From the NCBI GenBank assembly GCA_014904985.1, contig MU128910.1, positions 617,049 to 681,048 of the forward strand: a stretch of 64,000 nucleotides of DNA, given 5' to 3'. Each line of letters begins with the position of its first letter. Position 1 is the stretch's first letter. Below, one piece after another: positions 48,893-61,364 of this stretch. Source of the stretch: Hydnum rufescens UP504. Lineage: Eukaryota > Basidiomycota > Agaricomycetes > Cantharellales > Hydnaceae. Both the position numbers and the translations under genes were made by a program. The notes below the pieces were generated by a model. The model had not been told where the DNA came from. It saw only the letters and a list, made by a program, of their open reading frames with translations, and made no database searches.

Positions 48893-49314
48893 GTCGAATG
48901 CCATGTTGACTCTAGCTATCGCCGCTTCGTTCGTCCCCGAATATGTGTACGGCACAAAAATACCAATAATACGTTTTCGGGCTTACTGACTTGAGGCAAA
49001 CGAGCTCGGGACACAATGCGAAGATGAACAGATTGTGGAAGAACATTATTAAACAGAGCTTCTACGGATGGAGCGGAGGCTATGAAAAGACGGGGTATTA
49101 TACGTTTGGTTTGGTATCGACACTTGAAATGCAATTATGCTTGACAAGAAATGATTATGCATCTTTGCGTGAGGAAAGCCGAGTGCCGAAGAGAACAATG
49201 ACATCAAGAAAGGACAAATGGAGGGGGAGAATACTGGTGAAGTGGTTGTAGCGTCGTAAGTTAAGCAGCGCAATGCGTTTGTCGGATGGATTTAGGACCG
49301 GGGGGTGTAGAGGG
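48893..49314. other. Short convergent spacer, nothing recognised
   Basis: Lies between the 3' ends of CCT8 (plus) and the SQ/RGG gene (minus). It presumably holds both 3' untranslated regions. Confidence 0.5.
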
Positions 49315-51050
49315 TTACCAGCGTGTGGGGTAGCGACTGCGGCCATTGCCTCGACCCAAGCCCCGTCCCCCACTGCCGAAACCACGTCCAGGGCCAAAGG
49401 CACCGCTTTCACGATCTGCAGAACTGTCGCGTTGCAAACGTTTCTCTGGGTTGAAACGTCGTTCTCAGGGATCCAGAAAAAAAAATGCAGGAAGAAAGAA
49501 AGATACCTCGCTCGAGTGTCTTGATGTTACTTGGACCGCCAGCTTTGAGGTCCCGGATGTCCAAACCAAGACTTTTCACGTGTTGCTTTATCTCGTTGCA
49601 TACATTTGGATTGCAGAGTCGACGATGCACGGGACACCTGGCACGGTCAAGAATGGTATCTTTATTGGACCTTGCAGTTATATCCGTAGCCCAAACATTT
49701 TCGTCGTCGTCGTCAGCAATGAGAGGCGATGTGTCTACGGTCGTGGGAAGGAGGGAATCTTCCCCTCCGGCACTATGTTGGAGAGATTTGTCGAAAAGTT
49801 TTGTTTCGGCCAGTGAATCGGTAGCTGAAGAGAGTACTGTTTCGTCCACTAAATTCCAATTTTCCGCATTAGTACGAGTCTTATTGAAAGGAAAGGACTT
49901 GCCATTAGAAACGAGTCCGTCTTCTGAAGTAGCGGGGGTAGAAAGACACCTATCCACATCCGACTCAAAAGTAACCGTGCTTCCGTCCCACCGTGTGTTA
50001 GGGGAGGATGCAGGCGCGCTTTGACGAGATGGGGTCTGGGACTGGGACCGTGACTGAGATTGGGATCGGGACTGGGACCGGGACTGGGACCGGGACTGGG
50101 ACTGGGACTGGGATTGGGATTGGGATTGGGATTGGGGGAACGACCCAGGGACAGGACTAAAAGGGGTCACCGCATTGGCATCAACAGAATGGGTGGGAAA
50201 GATGCGATCGGGGAGTTCCTTGGGGTCTCCAGATGTGGCCCTCGGAGGTGGTGCCAAAGAAATGGTTAAAGCTTGGTCAGGTGGCGGGAGGGCATCTGGG
50301 GACAATTTCAGCACCCAGGCTTCGGAGCCAACTAGAGGAAATGGAAATCATGAGGTGTCGCATGAAATAGGTTAGGTTAAATAAAGTTACTTGCCGACGG
50401 GTGGGGTCATGCGTCGTGGAGCAGAATCGGGGAACAAATTTTTAGGAATATGCCTGCAAAAAGTATACAGAGTTTTGTCGAGAGATGGGACGGGACACCA
50501 GGTTGAGGGCGGATAAGGTTTATGGCAGATATTTGCGAGGTAATTATCTTTTATGAATGAATCAACGAGAAAGAGAAATTTCCAGCCGCTCTTTTCGGCC
50601 TCTCGATGATTGCGATGGGAAGCATAAAAGATCTGGGACGAGCGATCTTCGTCGCCCACGGCTAGATGTCTAAAAACCTTGCGCCACTTATGTTCCCCGA
50701 GGATCCTCTGCCAATCTTGAAACTTGATACTTATCTCAATGAGGACAAGGTTGGGAGTCTTGTCCGCAGGAATGAGCGAGGGATTTGGAATCAAGATGGT
50801 GAATGAACATACTTTAGGCTTAAATCCAATGGCGATTAGAAAATCGGGACTGCCGAGGCAAGCCCCGATCCAAGAAACGAAGTCTGCTTGCTCTGTTTCG
50901 AATTCAAGATTGGCTTGAGGGGGATACGGACTACAAGAAACCGATGAGAGGAGAAGTCCAGCATGGCGACTGGACTAAGATCGCATACAAATGGACGGCG
51001 AGGACCTTGATACCGTCCTCAGTCTCGGGTGTAGGAGGTCGTTTGGGCAT
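49315..51050 (-). CDS. Protein with (SQ/SR)n repeat and C-terminal RGG-type tail
   Basis: I do not recognise an orthologue. The model starts MPKRPPTPETEDGIKVLAV at 51050. Exons are 51050-50989, 50930-50813, about 50758-50392, about 50331-49506 and about 49465-49315. The N-terminal 180 residues look globular (FVSWIGACLGSPDFLIAIGF; LVLIEISIKFQDWQRILG). Then come Pro/Ser-rich sequence and a perfect dipeptide array of SQ and SR (50040-50140), followed by an acidic, Ser/Thr-rich region. A conserved-looking RRLCNPNVCNEIKQHVKSLG stretch precedes GPGRGFGSGGRGLGRGNGRS at the C-terminus. RGG tails are common in RNA-binding proteins, so an RNA-related role is a guess. The intron near 50332-50391 appears to use a GC donor (GCAAGT). 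Confidence 0.6.
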
Positions 51051-52502
51051 GATGGTTCTTGGGAGGAGAGAGGGTGGTGGGAACTCACGGGAAAGTGGCG
51101 TAGATTCGAATTTATGTGCTATCTACATGCGGCTCGGGGCCCCTACTACCAGTACAATGGTAAATCCCGTGGACCCTGATGTCGTTGATTCGGTGTTTGC
51201 CGTGACTGTCCGCCAAGTCTCTCAGCCATAGGCCCATAGTATTGTGGTATTATTGGGTCATGCATATCATCCCGCAGTTCCACTGGATATGGACTCCCAA
51301 AAGACCTCACATTATGTGCCATTCGCGAATGGTATTACTCTGACCCCAATGTGTAGTGACCGATCGTGTGCACGCGACGAAGAGGTGAATGAGCTAGCCT
51401 ACCCATCTTCCCTCTGCCGTTCACGCCAGGTAATCTCTCATATTATGAGGAAGACAGTTTGATCATGCGGGGCATCTCCCCCGTGAAGCTTGCAGCTAAG
51501 ACAGCGACGTTGCTCCGAGGTGGGCCCCGCTCGGGTACCGAGGCATTGACGAATGATTACAGTGCGTCCTACCCTGCTGTATCGGCATGCTTTTGGGAAG
51601 TACAGTCGAGTTCTGAATTCATTTTTTCCGTGTTGGAGTGAGAGTATCTCGCCCCGGTCTCACTAAAAAGCCAAGGCACATCAGGTCGAGTGAGTATATG
51701 ACGGCCTCCCCGTGATTGTGGTCTGCCCTTGGCTGGATGGGTTTCCGTTTCCTCCTAGCTGGGGTAGGTTCTAATTCCAGTCGAGACCTCCTGTCTAACC
51801 TTGCTAATTTTATCAGGGGAATTTTATTCCCTCAATTGCAAAGGGGGTGCACCTCTTCCTCTTTCACTGTGCTTCGCCTCCGTCCTGACCTTTCCCCCCC
51901 CTTTTTTTTTCACTGTTTGTACTTCCCTTGTATTCTCTGCGTTCTCAGTTGATTCTTCTGATTGCTTCTCTCTTTCTTTGTGTTTGCTTGTATGACCGGT
52001 CGACTGCTAATTTAATTTTTCTTGTGTTTTATTTCCCATCCCGGTCTCGCTAAAACCGAAACTGTGCCTCTTCCTGCTGGCCGATTAGTCTTCCCCTGGT
52101 TGAATAAAAAGTCCAGGACTGCCTCAAACAAATTCTTACGACTGATGCAGGAGTGCCAACCAAATATCTGGCAAAGCGCTCGCATGTAATCGACTTTCAC
52201 GCAGTTAACATCGAAAATTGATGTATCACCGCATCTCAACATTTAGATTCACCAGCACTCCATAATGGACCATTGGATTCTTATGCGGCGAACAATGACC
52301 AGTTTCATTGTGTCAGAGAGCAACGAGCTTGGGTTCCGGCAAATCCCCCACCACTGACGTTCGATCTTTCCCTATCCAATTTTGACCAGTCGCCATTACT
52401 CTCGTTCTCCCTGGCCTTGGACCAGCTCACAGTGTGTCCTTGTCCCAGTGTTTCCTCTCTTGATTAACGCCAAACGCACGTCAGATCCCATCCCCGGACC
52501 CC
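51051..52502. other. Intergenic region, no supported gene
   Basis: This 1.45-kb divergent spacer serves the SQ/RGG gene (left) and the TMEM41-like gene (right). A frame at 51244-51462 (MDSQKTSHYVPFANGITLTP) could be an exon but has no recognisable homology. The stretch 51830-52000 is a pyrimidine-rich tract, as often found in fungal promoters. Confidence 0.4.
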
Positions 52503-54140
52503 ATGGCCAGCACCTCTGGCGGCCCAGGCAACGGCTCTTCTCGGCACTATGCGCATACTCTTCACAACAAATCATCATCCCTTACACTATGTACCATTAG
52601 GCCGGCTGTAGATTCATCATCATCCTCCCTACCATCCTCACCCACGGAGTATTCACGACTCTTCGGTCCCCTCTCCCTCCACGTTCGTTCTACCCGTCGA
52701 TACGTTGCCAGTGACAATACGCTGAATCGGCCAGATGCTGACCTTGGGATACGATTGGAGGATGACCAAGTGAATCCACCCAAATTCAAATTGTGGGATC
52801 TTAAGAGGCGACCGCTGCTGCATGCTGCGTTGCAGATGACTGGCATCTTCCTTGTCAGCACTATTCTTCTCGGCGGAACACTTTGGCTCGCCCTTCCGAC
52901 TCTTTCAGAGTACGTAGATATCTCAATAACATTCTTTCGCTGGACTGAGACCCTCCCTTCTTGCCCGCTCAAGGGAGGATCGGCCGCAGCTTCGGATCCC
53001 AAAGACTTTCGCAGAATTGCAGGATTTGAACATGCTCTTGAAGAAGTACAAGACAATATATCCCTTTCGCACTGTCATATGCTTCGTCGTCACATATTTA
53101 TTGTGCGCACAAACATCTGGCTTGAGCTGTCCCACTAGTCTCAGATAACTTTCTTTGTCCCTTCTATGCAGCTTGCAAGCATTCTCTCTTCCTGGCTCTA
53201 TGTATTTGTCAATTTTAGGAGGCGCAGTCTGGGGTATGGCCGTTGCGCTCCCTCTATGTTGTGCAGTGCGTATTCTCTCTTTTTCGTGCAAGACTGGAGT
53301 TGCGATTGATAATTGATGCAGTGCGTGGCGACTGGTGCAACCCTATGTTACGCCATCTCCGCTGCATTGGGCCCTGCGTTGCTCACCTTGCCCAAGTGGA
53401 AAGATCGAATAGACAAATGGGCTCTTAAAGTCGAGACCCAGCGATCGAACCTACTATCATTTCTGATCGTTCTTAGGTACGTCAAGTTTTCGCGTTTTAA
53501 AGCATCTCGTGTTCTCGTTCACTCATTGTCATTTACCGCAGAATTGCACCGTTTCCCCCTCACTGGGTCGTCAATGTAGTCTGTCCACATCTCGGAATTG
53601 GAGTCTTGCCTTTCTGGATTTCGACATTTTTCGGGATCATGGGAGTTACGGTGATTCACACGACAATAGGAGGTGGGTGTTACCCAGCAACTTCACCCAT
53701 TGGCCTTGCACAATTTAAAGAACGCATCTTCGTTTTTTTTTTAAGGCGGATTAGACGAAATGACCTCGGCGAAGGACTTCAGACTGATCTCCTGGGAAAA
53801 TGCACTGGGTCTATCTGCTATTGTCATTGCAGTGCTCATTCCTGTGGGACTTCGGTATTATTGGCGTAGTGAACTTCAGTCCGTCGCCGACGTCGAGAAT
53901 CCAACAGGAGATGATCAAGTACAGCTCGAGGGCGTCATCGTGGAATCCGGCGGAATCATCGATGGGCCAGATAAAGCGAAAGCGATCGTCGGCCCTCCGA
54001 CAGGGACTCTAATTCTACTGGATGATTCAGATGACGAGGAGGAGGATTTTGATCCTTACTCCCGCGGGGATGTCTCTCAAAATGCCAGTGATGCTGAGGA
54101 ACTCGATGAGATACCGAGGAGGACATTTACGAGGCAATGA
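52503..54140 (+). CDS. TMEM41-like VTT-domain membrane protein (SNARE-associated Golgi family)
   Basis: Related to TMEM41B/Tvp38-type proteins, which act in ER and Golgi membranes and include lipid scramblases. Six exons (52503-52909, 52950-53102, 53172-53265, 53322-53476, 53542-53672, 53746-54140) give 444 residues in one frame. The N-terminal 110 residues are Ser-rich and cytosolic. A first membrane span (LHAALQMTGIFLVSTILLGG) follows. The VTT core contains FRTVICFVVTYLFLQAFSLP with GSMYLSILGGAVWG, and IAPFPPHWVVNVVCPHLGI with LPFWISTFFGIMGVT, the two re-entrant-loop regions of the family. A last span (LSAIVIAVLIPVGLRYYW) precedes an acidic cytosolic tail (DDSDDEEEDFD). Confidence 0.9.
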
Positions 54141-54415
54141 TAATCTATCCTATTAATAATAAGGACGCCATATCCCCAATGGATTGCGACGCCCCTGCGT
54201 TATTCTCACCGTCGTATCAATTGTTGCCAACAAATAGATTATTACGAACGGATGTATGTCCTTACAATAACCTCACTCAATTCTCCCCTGAGCACCACGA
54301 CGCCACTGCCATGGACTATCAGTACATGTTATTGTAGTACACATGATCATACAACTCGAAGATTTGAGAAACTGAACTACCACCATGGGTGAAAAAAGGC
54401 ACCAGAAACCAAACG

Positions 54416-57400
54416 CTAATATGGTTGCATGTACTCCAATTCGGGTTCCAGAGACTGGTGGCCCGCCAGATCAAGCTCCGATATATATATATAATCTTCT
54501 GCTCCCTCCTGTTGCATGTCCATCATATCTTGATCTCCCTGGGTGGCCTGTGCTACTTCGCCAAAGTTCACCTGCACTGGTGGCAAGACGTCATATCTTT
54601 CACTCGAATTCGAATCAAGTGGGTGACCAGACATAGTGCCCAGCGCAGCTTGACACTCGGACAGCCATCCGAGAAGAGGATCGGGGTCTTCTTCCGCAGC
54701 CGGATCGGTAGTGGAGGGGAGACCAGCATCCGAGGATGCCTGTTGAGCGTCTTGGAGATGTGGGATCGATGGCTGGCCACATAGTTCTCTCAACTCAGCG
54801 ACAATGTCCTAAGAGGAATAATGTGAGCGTCAAGTTAGTTTGAGGGTAGCCACTGGCATAGAGACGATTGACGGCAAAATGTACCATGTTGTATTGTGGC
54901 TGTCCACCGTGCTCGGCACCGCCAGATGTATCGATATCAATCATGGATGCTATGACGTACTCGGTAAACGGCGATTGAGCAGCGACGAAACAATCTTGCT
55001 GCTGCTCCAAACTTACGGCCAATGGAAGATGTGGTCGATGTTCGTGCGTTTCAACACCAATGCCCGTCTGCATAGGTTCCGGGGCACGGGCAGGTACTCG
55101 CAGATCCCACACATTTTCGAGGGATGGGGGGATTTTTGAGCGCAAGGCTTCAGAAGTGAGCCAATACATTTCGTCAAGCAGAATGGGAGGGAGGCAGGGC
55201 CCAGTTTCCATGGGGAACTTGTAGCCATAATGTTTTTTCGCGATCCGGGTGATCAGAACATTCAACCCAGTATCCTGGTGGCGCGGCCAGCGCCAGCGGA
55301 AGAGCGAATACAGCTTAAGAGAAAGCTGAATATCTTCCTTGGAAAGGCCCCAGGCGAGGGTCTCCACTCTAGAGAGGACAGCGAGGAGAATAATCATACT
55401 GGCGATATAGATCGGCATCGGTGATACGAAGAACGTTGCCTCAGGATAAGTCGCCAATTGAGCGTGGATGACTAGGACATTATGGGCTACAATGACGGCT
55501 AGGAATTGATGTGGAAGGGCGCTGAGTGAAGAAGAAATCGGTGAAATATCATTCAACACACCATCGTGGAGCGTCTTGTAGCGCAAATGAGTAGACACAT
55601 CGTTGTTGTTGAACATGCAGCGCAACACAGACATGCGCAGGACACCATACTTCAACAAGGTGATTCCGCATTCAGGGGTGACCCTTGAGGTCAAGAGCTT
55701 CCTCCTTTGGTCGATTCCCCAATGTGAATGTCCCACAAACAACTCCTGATAATGGCGAGGGGCCTTAAGCCTCCACTGTTCAAGAGAACGTTCGACCTCG
55801 ATCGCACGGCGCACCACTTGTTCGCCCGACAGCTTTCCTGGTCGGTGCAGAGAATTCACCACTTCGGCTTGTATATGTCCCAATGCAATGTTGAGATTGA
55901 AGTTCTCTGAGAAAGTGATACCGGCTCTCTTCCAGGGCCCGTGAGAAATAGAGAGGGTGCAGGAGTATTAAAATCCGCGCGCTGAATGGCAAGCGGTCTG
56001 CCAGAGAGTATCGATGTGTTGCGGTCATGCTCGAGGCATATGAACCAGAGACGCATACGGAGCTGACATTCCTTTGGGCTGAACAACTTCTCCTCGTTGG
56101 GGTTTCGATGCAAGCCGAGGTCAACAGCCAGGCGGATGAGATTGCCCACAACTCGCCACAACCCTCTCCCGTGTTGCTGGGGAGTAGAAATAGATTTGAG
56201 CAGACAAGGCATAACAACATCCCTGGTCACGAACCTCGATATAGAGATACCAATGAAGGAGAATAAAAGCCTGCAGAGTAGTAATGCTGTTCGGTAGGTC
56301 TGGCTTGAGGGATATCGCGTACTCGTAAAAGGTCTCTGGGTGTGGCCAATCCCATAGATTTTGGACGCGCGGGGCAAAGCGAGTCTGCAACTCTGATTTT
56401 CCTGGCACCGCGTGCCGAGTGCTAAGACCAGATATACAGAACATAGAAAGCCACTGTCCTTGGGTATATCCACGTACTTTGGGCTGATTGCAGCCGCCTT
56501 TTCATCCTCAAGGGAATCGTACAGAGAGTCAACCATCGCGATGAACTCTTCGCGAATGAAGACTGGACGGTGGGGGTTCAGGTCATCGAAATATGTCTTT
56601 AGAACGGAGGCGACTCGATCACGATTGCGCGGGAGGAAGAAGGGTTGCTTCTGAAGGCTCCTCTCGCAGCGCTTGAGAGGCGCTGGAATCCAATCTTGAT
56701 CGATTTCCCTGAATGTGTCATGTCCGTCCTGAGCCAATCCAGCAAGGACGTCGTCCTGAATAGGTTCGACTGAAAACATATGTCACATGACGGAAATAGA
56801 GACAGCCAAGGCAACAGGGGTGTACCTGGTTCAAGTGAACGTGCAAGTTTTCTGGACACTTGAAACGATGCGATGAGACCTTGTCGGTCAGATAGGTCGT
56901 GCGGTAGGGGACCTGGGATGACGCTCCCGGGAACGTTGCTGTCATTTTCTGGATCACGCGTGGGAGGAGGCTTTGGCAGAGGACCCTGAAGGTGCTGTAC
57001 ATTGGTGTCCTGGGAATGGTGAGCCTCTGAAAGGGGGCTTGGGTTTTTCGATCCGTTGTCTGAAGGCTCAGGGACGGGCTGGGAAGAATATTTGAGCCCC
57101 AGTTTTTCTTCGTGCCCAATACCAGTGTCCTTAAGGGTGGGACTGGGTCGTGGGGGGTGGATCGATTCGTGAGGAGAGTGATAGAGGCGATGATCTATAC
57201 CAAATTCACTGAGATAATCATCGAGACGCTGCAGTTCAAAGGTTGAGATGAAGTTGGAGAGAAGTGCCACACATTTGCGGATCTGAGTCTCGACAAGTTC
57301 AAGATACCACCGAGGTCTAGCCGTCTGGCGGTGTTTATCTTCCTGGACACACTCGATTCCATTCGCTTCACAAGCCGAACAGGTCGGAAACTTGGCGTCA

Positions 57401-57745
57401 CACTGCAAGAACCACTTGTCGATATCGATTGACCAAGGCGAGCAGCATGACTACAAGTCCACGCACTTTACTTTTTTTCTGTCGGCATCTGGCACAAGCT
57501 TCGTGCACCCGCCGCATCGTTGGGAGGGTTGGACGGTTTTCATGGTCATCCTCTGACCTCTTCCTCTTTCGTGATGGCTGGTACTAGTCTTCAGCGTCCA
57601 AGGCATCATTCGTGAAAAAGATTGGGTGTACCCTTGTCGCCGTGACTGGGCTTTCTTCTACCTCATGCGAACTACCACGCTGCGGAATTGGGGATAAATC
57701 CATGGGAGCTGAGGGAGCAGTTGCATGGGCTAATTGGGAAACCAT
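54416..57745 (-). CDS. Zn2Cys6 fungal transcription factor (regulator B)
   Basis: Paralogue of regulator A with the same domain order and intron positions. Exon 1 holds MDLSPIPQRGSSHEVEESP (ATG at 57703; 57745 is an upstream in-frame ATG). Then RKRKRSEDDHE leads to CARCRQKKSK joined across an intron to CDAKFPTC and CEANGIEC. The regulatory domain shows VEPIQDDVLAGLAQDG, FIREEFIAMVDSLYDS, HGRGLWRVVGNLIRLAVDLG and GRPLAIQRADFN. A final intron near 54797-54841 joins a Ser/Asp-rich tail ending at 54416. Two one-base deletions relative to regulator A are apparent: near 56398 (before SELQTRFAPR) and near 55935 (before FSENFNLNIALG). They may be sequence errors or may mean that B is becoming a pseudogene. 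Confidence 0.87.
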
Positions 57746-58514
57746 GCTGCCAAGTAGAGGACGAGATCCAGCGACGGGGGGCTTTGAGACGAGGTAGCCA
57801 ACGCCGAGAACAGGCGCGCTGTGATAGCAATGTGGGTACGCGAAGATACCCATTTCGGGGGCTCGTGTCCGCGAACACAGTCAGCGAATTCAAAATAGCG
57901 ACAAGCTGTGGAGCCATAGGATCATTTCATTTTCTCGGTTCTGTTGCGCGTTTACTCTAGGCGCGCTCGGCAATATGCGAGCGGCAATTCGTTGACACCC
58001 ACGCCCTCACCCTGCTGTGCTTGAGCAGCTCAGTGGTGCCTAGGAATGCAGTGCCTGTGCCATTGCACAGCTGGCAGCTGGTGTAATAGGCGCTTTTGTT
58101 GTCGGCTGAAGGGATTAGTCCGATGTATCTCCTGAATCATCAATATTCTTTATTTGACATTGTTTCCCTTTATGCCGACCCTCGCATTGCGGGGATATGG
58201 CCATACACTTCTGGCGATATCGTCTGCACGGGGGATGATCCGCAGCATCCAACTACGTTCCGTTACAACAAACACGATTGATTAAACACAGATACACATT
58301 GGTAGTTACAAGCATGATGCTCTGATGCAAAACACACCACACAGGGAAGATGCAAACGTTCTCAAGGATAGAAGACATGGGAGCTGTGATGGATGTACGT
58401 GGAAAAATGCCCTGTTTCAGCTTTCGCAGTGCATTGCTAGGCGCCATCATCTGCATGATCACTGACATGACTATTAAGATCAATGTATTCATAGAAGGAA
58501 GAAGGGGAATTTGT
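57746..58514. other. Intergenic region, nothing recognised
   Basis: Spacer between the 5' end of regulator B and the 3' end of the kinase-like gene. Short frames without domains. Confidence 0.45.
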
Positions 58515-60846
58515 TTACACATTCGTGGGATCGAATTGTTTCCTCAATTCTGTTTGATGCCGTTCGACTGCGCTGTTCCTTTGTGATGCTGGAACATGTG
58601 CATCAGTGTCCGTCGAGGTCTTGCTGTACTTTAATGAGACCGTATTGCGAGAAGCTTGATTATCAGGGGGGTGATCGAGAGCACTACCCCCAACATCGGA
58701 GGCGGGAACTTCCTTCACATCATCGTCTGTCGAGTCGGAGGCTTCGATCACCTCCATGGCAGCCGCTGGTGGAAAGCGGATCGAGTCTCCCCACGCGGAA
58801 GTTTCGGGACTATGATTGATCACTGCATGAAGCTCTGGTCGATTGGCCGTCGCGCCAGATGTCACGATACGTGGGTGATCTTCGCGAACAATCTGAGGAC
58901 CAGGAACAATGGGCAATTGCGGCGATCGTGGAGGTAGTGAAGTCTTCCCAGAGGGCTTTGTTGATTTCCTGGATGATGCGGGGGGAATATCTATTCCCAT
59001 GGACATTGAGGTCCATGCAGAGCCTTGGGTGAGGAGCGATATACGGGCGACGCGTCCAACATCCGTCTTTGGATCGAGAAGCCTCTTCAGTCCTTCGAAG
59101 TCTTGATCCCCGGGGAGAGTTGCTGCGACTAGAATAAGCCACAACCAATGAGTTTTTACAATATTCCTTGGGGGGGGCTGATGGGCGTTACGTACTGCTC
59201 TCAAGCGTGGGCAATACGAAAAATCCATCCTTGGATGCATCGTACTGACAGACGTCCTCCAATGCCTGACGAACATGATCCGATTCCAACCCACTAACAA
59301 AGCGAGGACTCAGGGATCCAGCAATGCGACGGAATATCTTCGCGAGACGTGCTCTCTCCGTCGTATCTTCACTCTGGTACATACTATCGCCTATCCATCG
59401 CGGGAGGCGTGCGCAGTGCCAGAGAGGCCGAGCTGTCGTATTCTTCCAGTTCGTGACGCAGAGCTAATTATCCCATGGATTGCTCATTGGTTAGCTCGTA
59501 CATCTCCATAAGAAGGGGGTAGAACGCCGCACAATCTTGGATGGATCCCCTGGGGATACATAGATGCTCTCCGGTTCAAAGGCTTGTGTGTCCAGAGCGA
59601 AGGGCGCAAACTCGGGGTCATCGCCATCCAAACCCTGGCATTTGTTGACGATATCTATAAGCAAACTCATACTACGCTCGACGCGAACTTGATTCTCTTC
59701 GAGTATTTTTTTGTACTGCTCCGAGGCATCTTGGGTGAACAATACACGTAGACAATCCAATTCACGCTGAGCGCAGGCGAGGAAATACTCTTTCACAGTT
59801 TTCCACGGTCCCCGATCGAGCATCGCAAGCTTGGCCCTCCCATCAACATTGAAAATATCGGTGCTGATGGGTCCAACTTCGAAGCCTGCACCGCCACCGA
59901 CTTCGCGTAGAGAACCAATCGAATCAAAGCGGAGGTTGAACAGTTCAATAGTCCAACGGGCGACTTGCGCAGCGATGACCTCTTTCACTGCCATGGGAGT
60001 TTCCTTATAGATGCTCTGGAGGCTAATTCCCGGAGGCTGCGGCCAGAGATACTTGTGAGCAAGTACAAATGGTCACACGACTACAAACGCAGGCACCTTC
60101 TCCGATACGATAATGGATCCTGGTCCTTTTTGTGCATCGCTATTGGAATAATACACATTGGGGGCCGGAATACTGGTGTGTTTTGCTATGTATCGAGTCG
60201 CAGCAACCTGAGTGAGGGGCTCGGCGGTTCAGCGTCTGACTGCATCGGAGCAGGGAAGAAGCTCACTTCTGCATCAATGATTGTGGCGGGGACCTTTGGC
60301 TTGAAAAATTTCACCAGAACGCCGGGGCCATCGTTTAGGAAAACGTGGTGAGACTGGAAGGCGTGGTGAGTATCGGACGTCCCTCTTTGGTTTACATTGA
60401 AATTGAATTTACTTCAGACCAGTCATCTACGGTGGATGACCATCAATATCCACTGAATTATACTGGATGTCATAGGGTGCGTACCTCTCCCCAGCCGGGA
60501 TACTTTGGTCACTTTTCTGGGCCGAACTTGAGGGAGTTCTTCCACAAGGATCTTCAATTCAGCATGATTGAGATCATTGCGTGAAGCTTTAGATTTGAGA
60601 GCTGGCTCTTTATTCGTGAGGGGTGTGGGCGCAGTTTCCATGAGAGCAGCCACTAGATTCGTGACAAACACGTGTTGGGCCTCTATACCGCCACGGAGAC
60701 ACCGATTTTATGCCCGAATCCATTTCCGTCCACACAAGAGCTGCAGTAGAAGCTAGCACTCGGCGTTGTTGAAAAAAAAAAAGCACCCGTATTTGGAAAG
60801 AGGGAGTGATTGCTCCATAGTTGGCTCCGACGCCCAGGCTGCCCAA
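58515..60846 (-). CDS. Aminoglycoside-phosphotransferase-like protein, probable pseudokinase
   Basis: Belongs to the large fungal APH/choline-kinase-like superfamily. Exons with good splice fits are 60353-60267, 60207-60097, 60051-59533, 59463-59196 and 59128-58515; one or two more lie upstream, to about 60846, with an unsettled start. N-lobe: GPGVLVKFFKPKVPATI and AEVAATRYIAKHTSIPAPNV. Middle: ARWTIELFNLRFDSIGSL and GPWKTVKEYFLACAQREL. Where active members have an H-x-D...N loop, this one reads LDTQAFEPESIYVSP; where they have the IDWE metal-binding motif, this one reads TNWKN. Both catalytic acids thus look replaced, so I infer loss of kinase activity. The C-terminal about 180 residues are Ser/Pro/Asp-rich and disordered. 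Confidence 0.7.
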
Positions 60847-61364
60847 GTTAAGTTCCTGTTCAGGGATATCGCTTTCATGGAGGCAGAGTCATGGCATACA
60901 GTGTACGCATAAAAACACATTAGTCCTCCGAAATTGTTCTAAAACCTTGGTTGCTCTAGTACTGTACGAATCCCATTCTTTTGCCCTGAACATGCCCTCC
61001 TCGCGAAACGTGCCATCGAAGTTGATGGAGAGCGGCAGCCCAAAGTAGTCAGGCGAACGCTCAAGGTTGAAGACGAAGTACTAGTGGCGTGAGTAAGGCC
61101 ACGCTATCCTACGACAGGCCTAACGTTTGTGCATAGCACGTTCTCGACCCTGACCGTCCGTCTTGCTCGTTTGGTTGTAAACGCCTTCCTTGAAAACGTA
61201 GATCTAGTAGTGCGAACCTTGGAAGCATTCGGGGAAGATGCAACAGCAAGCTCGAGTGGTAACCTGGCAGAACCGTGAACATGTTTCAAAAGGGATGATG
61301 GGCAGCATAGATTTTGTAATAATACAATGTGGACAATCTTTTCAACGTCCAAACATAGCCCCTT
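60847..61364. other. Short spacer, nothing recognised
   Basis: Lies between the kinase-like gene's 5' end and the 3' end of the PA2G4 homologue. A minus frame at 61104-61352 has no recognisable features. Confidence 0.4.
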
